This document shows, piece after piece, positions 1 to 5,078 of a stretch of DNA of 5,078 nucleotides. Every line of letters starts with the position of its first letter. Within the stretch, counting starts at the first letter, position 1. The notes below the pieces were generated by a model. That model was not told where the DNA came from and did not search any database. It saw only the letters and a list, made by a program, of their open reading frames with translations. Location of the stretch: assembly GCA_903958915.1 (NCBI GenBank), contig CAJBVC010000530.1, forward strand, positions 1 through 5,078. Direction: 5' to 3'. The stretch comes from an uncultured beta proteobacterium. Its GTDB lineage: Bacteria > Pseudomonadota > Gammaproteobacteria > Burkholderiales > Burkholderiaceae_C. A program made the translations under genes and the position numbers.

Positions 1-416
1 GCGCAGCCCAATGGTCGCAGAGCATCCACCAGGTCTCCAATCGGCCGCTCATGCATGCGCGGCACGCCGCTGAGTTCAAAATCGCCACCCAGCACCGCCA
101 GCGCGGCGGCCAGCGGACGCATGGCGGTTCCGGCATTGCCCCGAAACAACATCGCCGACCGGTTGGGCAACACGCCTCCCAGTCCGACAATGCGCACCGT
201 GCTGGCTTCTTTGGTGACTGCGCAGCCCAGGGTGTGCAGCGCCTCGAGCATGACCTGGGTGTCATCGGAATCCAGCAGGTCGTGCACGGTGGTCGTGCCC
301 TCCGACATGGCTGCCAGCAGCAGAACGCGGTTGGAAATGCTCTTGGAGCCCGGCAGGACGACCGTGCCAAAAGCGCACTCCAGAGCCGGAATGTCCAGAA
401 ACGCAGTGGAAAACAT
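1..416 (-). CDS. aroA: 3-phosphoshikimate 1-carboxyvinyltransferase (EPSP synthase), N-terminal part, cut by the left edge
   Basis: AroA transfers the enolpyruvyl group of phosphoenolpyruvate to shikimate 3-phosphate, the sixth step of the cytoplasmic shikimate pathway. Only 138 complete codons, about a third of the usual ~430 residues, are inside the window. Reading from ATG at 416, residues 22-30 read PGSKSISNR, carrying the substrate-binding Lys25, Ser26 and Arg30. Residues 93-102 read [10 protein letters not shown], the PEP-site loop, and [10 protein letters not shown] follows at 124-133. Numbering of the last two coincides with E. coli AroA (Gly96, Thr97, Pro101, Arg124). This is the class I form, and Gly96 and Pro101 are intact, so I infer a glyphosate-sensitive enzyme. 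The start overlaps the tyrA stop by one base (TAATG) and has no clear Shine-Dalgarno sequence of its own, which suggests translation coupled to tyrA. The frame is open to the window edge. The identification is secure. Confidence 0.97.
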   Translation of the reverse strand, partial: MFSTAFLDIPALECAFGTVVLPGSKSISNRVLLLAAMSEGTTTVHDLLDSDDTQVMLEALHTLGCAVTKEASTVRIVGLGGVLPNRSAMLFRGNAGTAMRPLAAALAVLGGDFELSGVPRMHERPIGDLVDALRPLGC

Positions 417-1291
417 TATCGGTTGAGCTTGGACGTCATGGTCCAGTTGGCGCGGGTGTCACTGGCCTGCTCCAGCAAGCCCTCGAGTGCTTCCGAGTTC
501 CCGCTGGAAATCATCAGTTCCATGGCGTGCAGATTGCGCTGAAAAATCTTCGACTGCTCGAGCAACTCTTCCCGGTTGGAAATGAGTACATCGCGCCAGA
601 TTTTGGGGTCGCCCGCGGCAATGCGGGTGAAGTCGCGAAAGCCCGGACCCGCCAATGACAGGTAGTCTTTGCCTTGCGGTTGTCCGGAAATAGAGTTCAT
701 CAATGCAAACGCGATCAGGTGCGGCAAATGGCTCACCGCTGCGAAGGCGGCATCGTGCTGTTCGGGCGACATTTGCAGTACGCGGCAACCCAACCGGGTC
801 CACACGTCAATGGCTTTTTGCAATTGCACGGTGAGGGTGCGCTCGATCGGTGTCAGGATGACCTGGCGCCCCGCATACAGATCGGGATCAGCGTTCTCCA
901 CACCCGAGACTTCCTTGCCCGCAATGGGGTGGGCTGGCACAAACGAGCCAATATGCTCGCGCAGCGCACGCCTGCCAGCATCGATGACATCACGCTTGGT
1001 CGAACCCACATCCATGATCAGCATCTGTGGTGTGACCAGGTGCTTGATCGCCTTGAACGTGGCTTCAGTGGCGGCCACCGGCACAGCGATCAGCACGATG
1101 TCGGCGCCCGAAACCGCCAGCAACGCCGATGGCGCCTCAATGTCAATGACGCCCATCGCACGGGCACGCTCGGTGGTGCTGGGCGACTTGCTGTAGCCCA
1201 CCACGCGCTTGACCAGGCCCGCGCGTTTCATCGCCAGGGCAAACGAACTGCCCATCAGGCCGCAACCAATCAAACCAAGCTGTTCAAACAT
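416..1291 (-). CDS. tyrA: prephenate dehydrogenase, TyrA family
   Basis: TyrA oxidatively decarboxylates prephenate to 4-hydroxyphenylpyruvate, the committed step to tyrosine, in the cytoplasm. The 291-residue protein is the normal length for a stand-alone TyrA: it lacks the chorismate mutase domain of the enteric T-protein and has no ACT extension. A Rossmann fold opens it, with GCGLMG at residues 9-14. DVGSTK lies at 94-99, and HPIAGKE at 121-127 contains the likely catalytic His121. The helical second domain carries SHLPH at 187-191 and [16 protein letters not shown] at 214-229, which line the substrate pocket in the family. At the end of the second Rossmann strand the sequence is GYSKS (32-36), with Ser34 where strictly NAD-dependent members often have Asp. 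Coenzyme preference is therefore uncertain, and arogenate as a substrate cannot be excluded. The ATG lies 14 bases after the pheA stop, with only a weak GAG as ribosome-binding signal. The TAA stop shares a base with the aroA start. Confidence 0.96.
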   Translation of the reverse strand: MFEQLGLIGCGLMGSSFALAMKRAGLVKRVVGYSKSPSTTERARAMGVIDIEAPSALLAVSGADIVLIAVPVAATEATFKAIKHLVTPQMLIMDVGSTKRDVIDAGRRALREHIGSFVPAHPIAGKEVSGVENADPDLYAGRQVILTPIERTLTVQLQKAIDVWTRLGCRVLQMSPEQHDAAFAAVSHLPHLIAFALMNSISGQPQGKDYLSLAGPGFRDFTRIAAGDPKIWRDVLISNREELLEQSKIFQRNLHAMELMISSGNSEALEGLLEQASDTRANWTMTSKLNR

Positions 1292-1305
1292 AGGACGTGC
1301 TCATG

Positions 1306-2403
1306 TTATTCAGAGACCGGGTAAGCCCCCAGAATCTTGTAGAAAGCGCACAACCCCTGCAATTCATGCAGGGCCGCCGCGACGTGGGGTTGGGACGGGT
1401 GCCCGGCGATATCAATGTAGAAGTAATACTCCCACTGACCCGACTTGGCCGGGCGGGACTCGAACCGCGTCATCGACACGCCATTGTTCTTCAGCGGTAC
1501 CAGCAGGTCGTGGACGGCACCAGGGCGGTTGGGTACGGACACCACCAGGCTGGTGCAGTCCTTGTTGGAGGCGGGGGGCATGGCCAGCGTCTGCGGCAGG
1601 CAAATAACGGCAAACCGCGTGCGGTTGTAGGCCTCGTCCTGAATTGCGTGGGCCACGATGTGCAGGCCAAACTGTGCCGCTGCACGCTCCCCGGCGACGC
1701 TGGCCCAGGACGGATGGCTGGCACACAGGCGCGCGCCTTCGGCATTGCTGGAAACGGCGCGCCGCTCTGCATTGGGAAGGTGCTGCGACAGCCAACCCTG
1801 GCACTGTGCCAATGCCTGCGGGTGGGCCAGAACCACTTCGATATCTTGCAGCGCATTGGTCTGGCGCAGCAGGTTGTGGCGCACCAGAAGGCTCACCTCA
1901 CCCACCACATGCACCGGCGAGCGCAGGAACAGATCGAGTGACCGTGCGACCACGCCCTCGGTGGAATTTTCCATGCCGACCACGCCGTACTGCGCGGTGC
2001 CGGCCGACGTGGCATGGAACACTTCATCGAAATTGGCGCAATAGATCAGGTCGGCCGCGCTGCCAAAGAACTCGATCGCCGCCTGTTCACAAAAAGTGCC
2101 TTGCGGCCCCAGCACCGCCACCCTTTGCGGCGCCTCCAGCGCCAGGCAGGCCGACATCAGTTCGCGCCAGATGGCGGCGACATGCTGGTTGAGCAGAGGC
2201 CCCTGGTTGGCGTTCTGGATCTTGGCAATGACCTGGGCCACGCGATCCGGGCGGAAGAAGGGGGAACCTTCCTTGCGCTTGAGTTCCCCGACCTTTTCAG
2301 CGACTTTGGCGCGCTGGTTGACCAGGCTGAGCAACTGCTGGTCGATCGAGTCGATCTGGATACGCAGGGAGGCCAGTTCTTCGGACTGCAGCGGTTGGTT
2401 CAT
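1306..2403 (-). CDS. pheA: bifunctional chorismate mutase / prephenate dehydratase (P-protein)
   Basis: PheA rearranges chorismate to prephenate and then dehydrates and decarboxylates it to phenylpyruvate, the precursor of phenylalanine. The 365 residues form three parts. An AroQ-type chorismate mutase spans about 8-92, with Arg14, Arg31, Lys42 and Arg54 matching E. coli Arg11, Arg28, Lys39 and Arg51. Glu90 stands at the Gln88 position, a natural variant also seen in other mutases. The prephenate dehydratase domain spans about 94-272, with LGPQGTF (98-104), ENSTEG (145-150), HPQA (194-197) and the catalytic TRF motif (262-264). A C-terminal ACT domain spans about 283-361, with PGAV (294-297) and ESRP (315-318), the phenylalanine-binding signatures, so feedback inhibition by phenylalanine is expected. 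One oddity is Val55 where E. coli has the active-site Glu52. The ATG follows the serC stop by 12 bases. A GAGAA overlapping that stop, 9 bases upstream, is a plausible ribosome-binding site. Confidence 0.98.
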   Translation of the reverse strand: MNQPLQSEELASLRIQIDSIDQQLLSLVNQRAKVAEKVGELKRKEGSPFFRPDRVAQVIAKIQNANQGPLLNQHVAAIWRELMSACLALEAPQRVAVLGPQGTFCEQAAIEFFGSAADLIYCANFDEVFHATSAGTAQYGVVGMENSTEGVVARSLDLFLRSPVHVVGEVSLLVRHNLLRQTNALQDIEVVLAHPQALAQCQGWLSQHLPNAERRAVSSNAEGARLCASHPSWASVAGERAAAQFGLHIVAHAIQDEAYNRTRFAVICLPQTLAMPPASNKDCTSLVVSVPNRPGAVHDLLVPLKNNGVSMTRFESRPAKSGQWEYYFYIDIAGHPSQPHVAAALHELQGLCAFYKILGAYPVSE

Positions 2404-2415
2404 AAAGTGGGGTTC

Positions 2416-3543
2416 TCAGGCCTGGGTCTTTTCAAATGCACGCATGTACTCTACCAGTGCCGCCACACCCGCCATCGGCATGGCGTTGTAAATGCTGGCA
2501 CGCATGCCCCCCACCGACTTGTGGCCCTTGAGTTGCAGCAGATTGGCAGCTTTGGCTCCCGCCAGAAAGGCCTCGTTGCGGGATTCGTCGCGCAAAAAGA
2601 AGGGCACATTCATGCGCGAGCGGCAATGGGGTTGCACGGTGTTGTAGTACAAACCCGACTGGTCAATGGCGTTGTACAGCATTTTCGCCTTCGCCTGGTT
2701 GCGCTCCTCCATCGCCGCGATACCGCCCTGGCGTTTGAGCCACTGGAAAATCAGCCCTGCCATGTAGATGGCGTACGTGGGCGGTGTATTGAACATCGAC
2801 TGGTTGTCTGCCACCGTCTGATAGTTGAACGCGCTGGGGCAAATGGACAGTGCATGCCCGAGCAGGTCTTCGCGCACTACCACCAGGGTTAATCCCGCCG
2901 GGCCCAGGTTTTTTTGCGCGCCGGCAAAGGCCAGTCCCACGCGGCTCCAGTCCACTGCCCTTGAGGCCACATGCGACGAAAAATCGATGACCAGCGCCAC
3001 GTCGGACCCCAGCGCTTTCAGATCCGGCAAGGTCTGAAACTCGACGCCGTGGATGGTTTCATTGGTGCAGATATGCACATAGCTGGCCTGAGCATTGAGC
3101 TTCCAGGTTGCAGCGTCTGGCATCGAGGTGTGGCCGTCGGCAGCATTGGTTGCCGCTACGTTGGCTTGGCAATAGCGGCGCGCCTCCTTGTGCGACTTTT
3201 CGCTCCAGCCACCGGTGACCACGAAATCCACCACGCCCTGATTGCCATCTGTGGCGCGCAGCGCACTCAGGTTGAGCGGCACGATGGCGTTTTCGGCCAG
3301 GCCGCCGCCTTGCATGAAAAGAATCTTGAAATGCTGTGGTACGACGAGCAGTTCGCGCAGATCGGCTTCGGCCTGTTCATAGATAGACTGAAATTCCTTG
3401 CCACGGTGGCTCATTTCCATCACACCCATGCCGCAGCGCCGCCCCGATGCGTCGGGCCAGTCCAGCATCTCGTCGGCAGCCTGTGCCAATACCTCTTGCG
3501 GCATGGTGGCCGGCCCGGCCGAGAAATTGAAAGGGCGTTGCAT
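2416..3543 (-). CDS. serC: phosphoserine aminotransferase
   Basis: SerC is a pyridoxal-phosphate enzyme that exchanges the amino group of glutamate with 3-phosphohydroxypyruvate to give phosphoserine. In many proteobacteria it also acts on the 4-phosphoerythronate-derived keto acid in PLP synthesis. From the ATG at 3543 the protein has 375 residues, slightly longer than the ~362 of E. coli. The N-terminus FNFSAGP is typical. His46-Arg47 (MSHRGKEF), Trp113, Asp187, the PLP lysine Lys211 in [10 protein letters not shown], Asn252-Thr253 (FNTPPT) and Arg348 ([12 protein letters not shown]) match E. coli His41-Arg42, Trp102, Asp174, Lys198, Asn239-Thr240 and Arg335. The extra length lies mainly in two places: five residues within PDASGRRC (30-37) and about six around residue 100. 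A TTG two codons upstream could also start the frame, but ATG is preferred. Neither start has a clear Shine-Dalgarno sequence. SerC heads the serC-pheA-tyrA-aroA cluster, 75 bases after gyrA. Confidence 0.97.
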   Translation of the reverse strand: MQRPFNFSAGPATMPQEVLAQAADEMLDWPDASGRRCGMGVMEMSHRGKEFQSIYEQAEADLRELLVVPQHFKILFMQGGGLAENAIVPLNLSALRATDGNQGVVDFVVTGGWSEKSHKEARRYCQANVAATNAADGHTSMPDAATWKLNAQASYVHICTNETIHGVEFQTLPDLKALGSDVALVIDFSSHVASRAVDWSRVGLAFAGAQKNLGPAGLTLVVVREDLLGHALSICPSAFNYQTVADNQSMFNTPPTYAIYMAGLIFQWLKRQGGIAAMEERNQAKAKMLYNAIDQSGLYYNTVQPHCRSRMNVPFFLRDESRNEAFLAGAKAANLLQLKGHKSVGGMRASIYNAMPMAGVAALVEYMRAFEKTQA

Positions 3544-3560
3544 GGTCAATTTGTTTAGAT

Positions 3561-3610
3561 CAAATATGGCTGCAGCGCTCTATCCACAAGCGTGAGCAGC
3601 TATTTTTTTG
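3561..3610. repeat. imperfect palindrome, candidate Comamonadaceae-type dispersed intergenic repeat
   Basis: On the plus strand GCTGC (3569-3573) pairs with GCAGC (3596-3600), and CGCT (3576-3579) pairs with AGCG (3589-3592) around a 9-base loop. Outside these, AAATA (3562-3566) can pair imperfectly with the TATTTTTTT tract (3601-3609), so about 50 bases fold into one long hairpin with small internal loops. The core read on the minus strand, AATAGCTGCT then CGCTT, a short loop, AGCGCT and GCAGC, resembles a palindrome I remember as recurring between genes in Comamonadaceae genomes. Only one copy is present here, so calling it a repeat relies on memory. The hairpin itself is visible in the sequence. 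Confidence 0.5.
3568..3609 (+). terminator. possible intrinsic terminator acting on plus-strand transcripts
   Basis: Read on the plus strand, the GGCTGC...GCAGC hairpin is followed directly by TATTTTTTT (3601-3609), the layout of a factor-independent terminator. This faces against all the genes here. For gyrA transcripts coming from the right, the same hairpin is preceded by an A-run and followed only by the short TATTTG, so termination after gyrA would be weak and read-through into serC is plausible. The stem is interrupted (5 bp plus 4 bp), so strength is uncertain. Confidence 0.3.
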
Positions 3611-3618
3611 GTAGCAAA

Positions 3619-5078
3619 TCAATCGCTGGCAGGATCGCTGCCTTCGTCGGTGAGACCATCCGTCTCACCGGTGGAGGCGTCGTTTTCGACGATGCGCTGC
3701 AAGCCGCTGAGCTTGGAGCCTTCGTCCAGTCCGATCAAGGTCACGCCCTGGGTGGCGCGTCCCAGTTCACGAATTTCGCTGACACGGGTGCGCACCAGCA
3801 CCCCCTTGTCAGTGATCAGCATGATCTCATCGTCGGCGTGCACCAGCGTGGCAGCCACCACCTTGCCATTGCGCTCGGACTGGGTAATGGCAATCATGCC
3901 CTTGGTCCCGCGACCATGGCGGGTGTACTCGGTAATGCTGGTGCGTTTGCCGTAACCATTTTCGGTTGCCGTCAGTACACTTTGCTGCTCATCTTCGGCC
4001 ACCAGCATGGCAATCACGCCCTGGCCGTCTTCGAGCATCATGCCGCGCACACCGCGGGCATTGCGGCCCAGCGGGCGAACATCGTTTTCGTCAAAGCGCA
4101 CCGCCTTGCCGCCATCGGAAAAAAGCATCACGTCGTGCTTACCGTCGGTGAGCGCGGCGCCAATCAGGTAGTCACCATCGTCCAGATTCACGGCAATGAT
4201 GCCGCCTTTGCGCGGGTTGTTGAATTCGTCCAGCGCCGTCTTCTTGACGGTGCCCATGCTGGTGGCCATGAACACATACTGGTCTGCCGGAAAAGTGCGC
4301 TTTTCGCCGGTCAATGGCAGCACCACGGTGATCTTTTCACCGTCCTGCAACGGGAACATGTTGACGATGGGGCGCCCGCGCGAACCGCGCGAGCCCTGGG
4401 GCACTTCCCACACCTTGAGCCAGTACAAACGGCCGCGGTTGGAGAAGCACAGGATGTAATCGTGGGTGTTGGCCACAAACAGCTGGTCGACCCAATCGTC
4501 TTCCTTGGTAGCGGTGGCCTGCTTGCCACGGCCACCGCGTTTTTGGGCCCGGTACTCGCCCAGCGGTTGGCTCTTGATGTAGCCGCTGTGGCTCATGGTC
4601 ACCACCATGTCGGTGGGGGTAATCAGGTCCTCGGTGGACAAGTCATAGGAGGAGTGCTCTACCAGACTGCGACGCGCGCCCAGTTTGGTCTGGCCAAACT
4701 CCTGTCTGACGTGGCCGAGTTCGTCGCCAATGATGGTGGAGACACGCTCCGGTTTGGCCAGAATGTCGAGCAGGTCTTCGATTTCGCCCATGACCTCTTT
4801 GTATTCGGCCACGATCTTGTCCTGCTCCAGGCCGGTAAGGCGTTGCAGACGCATTTGCAGGATTTCCTGCGCCTGCGTGTCCGACAGGCGATACAGTCCA
4901 TCGCCGCCCATCCCAAAGGCTTTTTCCAGTCCATCCGGGCGGTAATCGTCGGCATTGACCACGCCGCCGTCCGCACGGGTGCGGGTGAGCATCTCGCGTA
5001 CCAGTTTGCTGTCCCAGGGACGGTTCATCAGTTCCACCTTGGCGACCGGTGGCGTGGGCGATTCGCGGATGATGCGGA
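3619..5078 (-). CDS. gyrA: DNA gyrase subunit A, C-terminal part, cut by the right edge
   Basis: GyrA is the cleavage, religation and DNA-wrapping subunit of the GyrA2GyrB2 gyrase that introduces negative supercoils. About 486 of the expected ~850-880 residues are present. The frame is open to the right edge, and the first residues read RIIRESPTPPVAKVELMNRP. The catalytic tyrosine and the quinolone-resistance region lie outside the window. The segment 4625-5078 covers the end of the breakage-reunion domain and its coiled-coil region, including RLSDTQAQEILQMRLQRLTG. The beta-pinwheel domain spans about 3688-4620, with six repeated blades such as MVVTMSHSGYIKS and YILCFSNRGRLYW. The first blade holds QKRGGRGK at 4522-4545, a good match to the GyrA box that separates GyrA from ParC and is needed for wrapping. 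The last 22 residues (3622-3687) contain eight acidic residues, the variable tail that modulates wrapping in some species. The TGA stop is 75 bases before serC. Confidence 0.98.
   Translation of the reverse strand, partial: RIIRESPTPPVAKVELMNRPWDSKLVREMLTRTRADGGVVNADDYRPDGLEKAFGMGGDGLYRLSDTQAQEILQMRLQRLTGLEQDKIVAEYKEVMGEIEDLLDILAKPERVSTIIGDELGHVRQEFGQTKLGARRSLVEHSSYDLSTEDLITPTDMVVTMSHSGYIKSQPLGEYRAQKRGGRGKQATATKEDDWVDQLFVANTHDYILCFSNRGRLYWLKVWEVPQGSRGSRGRPIVNMFPLQDGEKITVVLPLTGEKRTFPADQYVFMATSMGTVKKTALDEFNNPRKGGIIAVNLDDGDYLIGAALTDGKHDVMLFSDGGKAVRFDENDVRPLGRNARGVRGMMLEDGQGVIAMLVAEDEQQSVLTATENGYGKRTSITEYTRHGRGTKGMIAITQSERNGKVVAATLVHADDEIMLITDKGVLVRTRVSEIRELGRATQGVTLIGLDEGSKLSGLQRIVENDASTGETDGLTDEGSDPASD

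Larger units (their letters stand above)
3544..3618 (-). promoter_or_regulatory. gyrA-serC intergenic spacer, untranslated leader of serC
   Basis: These 75 bases are the longest non-coding stretch in the window and are more AT-rich than the flanking genes. Most of the spacer is an imperfect palindrome (entered separately). On the serC side the sequence just before the ATG is AT-rich and has no recognisable purine-rich ribosome-binding site. I see no convincing sigma-70 promoter. The best pairing on the minus strand is TTGTGG followed after 17 bases by TATTTG, which matches the -10 consensus poorly. Whether serC is read through from gyrA or has its own promoter cannot be settled from this sequence. 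Confidence 0.5.

Noticed and set aside
51..542. Plus-strand open frames over aroA and the end of tyrA
   Set aside because: The minus strand here encodes the unmistakable EPSP synthase N-terminus and the end of TyrA, so the plus frames are shadows.
674..1324. Plus-strand open frame of 216 residues antisense to tyrA
   Set aside because: Fully contained over tyrA, whose motifs are intact; the translated composition (His, Gln, Arg rich) and lack of motifs mark it as a shadow frame.
1297..1941. Plus-strand open frame of 214 residues antisense to pheA
   Set aside because: Overlies the dehydratase and ACT domains of PheA; no ribosome-binding site, motif or neighbour supports it.
2014..2892. Plus-strand open frame of 292 residues antisense to the pheA-serC junction
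   Set aside because: It runs opposite to two confidently identified conserved genes, has no recognisable domain, and its Gln/His/Arg/Gly-rich composition is what a mirror frame of GC-rich coding sequence gives.
3561..3590. Sigma-70 promoter for serC (TTGTGG, 17 bases, TATTTG on the minus strand)
   Set aside because: The -10 match is poor and the bases are part of the palindrome, so there is no good reason to call a promoter.
3544..3618. Riboswitch or amino-acid leader-peptide attenuator ahead of serC
   Set aside because: The spacer is too short for a known riboswitch, and I see no leader open frame rich in Phe, Tyr or Ser codons and no alternative hairpins.
3608..3955. Short Ser/Thr/Val-rich plus-strand frame over the 3' end of gyrA
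   Set aside because: Mirror of conserved GyrA pinwheel coding sequence, with no independent support.
5035..5037. Internal GTG as the start of a 472-residue gene
   Set aside because: The same frame continues upstream to the window edge with GyrA-like sequence, so this is an internal valine codon of a partial gene.
3619..5078. ParC (topoisomerase IV subunit A) instead of GyrA
   Set aside because: The intact QKRGGRGK box, six pinwheel blades and acidic tail fit GyrA; ParC lacks a canonical GyrA box and usually has fewer blades.

Overview
The window is an ordinary housekeeping stretch of a betaproteobacterial chromosome, most likely order Burkholderiales and probably family Comamonadaceae. I base this on protein similarity recalled from memory, on the gene order gyrA-serC-pheA-tyrA-aroA, and on a palindromic spacer that resembles a repeat I associate with Comamonadaceae. 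No database search was possible. Base composition is moderately GC-rich.

All five genes lie on the minus strand, so transcription runs from right to left. From the right edge: the C-terminal part of gyrA (3619-5078, 5' end beyond the window), a 75-base spacer holding an imperfect hairpin, serC (2416-3543), pheA (1306-2403), tyrA (416-1291) and the 5' third of aroA (1-416, continuing past the left edge). Spacers within serC-pheA-tyrA-aroA are 12 bases, 14 bases and a 1-base overlap. That spacing implies one transcript, with possible translational coupling. No stretch longer than 75 bases is free of genes.

The operon handles aromatic and serine metabolism. AroA makes EPSP, the precursor of chorismate. 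The PheA P-protein turns chorismate into prephenate and then phenylpyruvate, and TyrA turns prephenate into 4-hydroxyphenylpyruvate. SerC is the transaminase of the phosphoserine route and also serves pyridoxal phosphate synthesis in many proteobacteria. GyrA is the DNA-cleaving and DNA-wrapping subunit of gyrase.

I found no mobile element, CRISPR array, RNA gene or undescribed multi-gene system. The points worth a second look are small: the palindromic spacer between gyrA and serC, a valine where the E. coli chorismate mutase has an active-site glutamate, a short Arg/Gly/Cys-containing insertion near the SerC active site, and the TAATG junction of tyrA and aroA.
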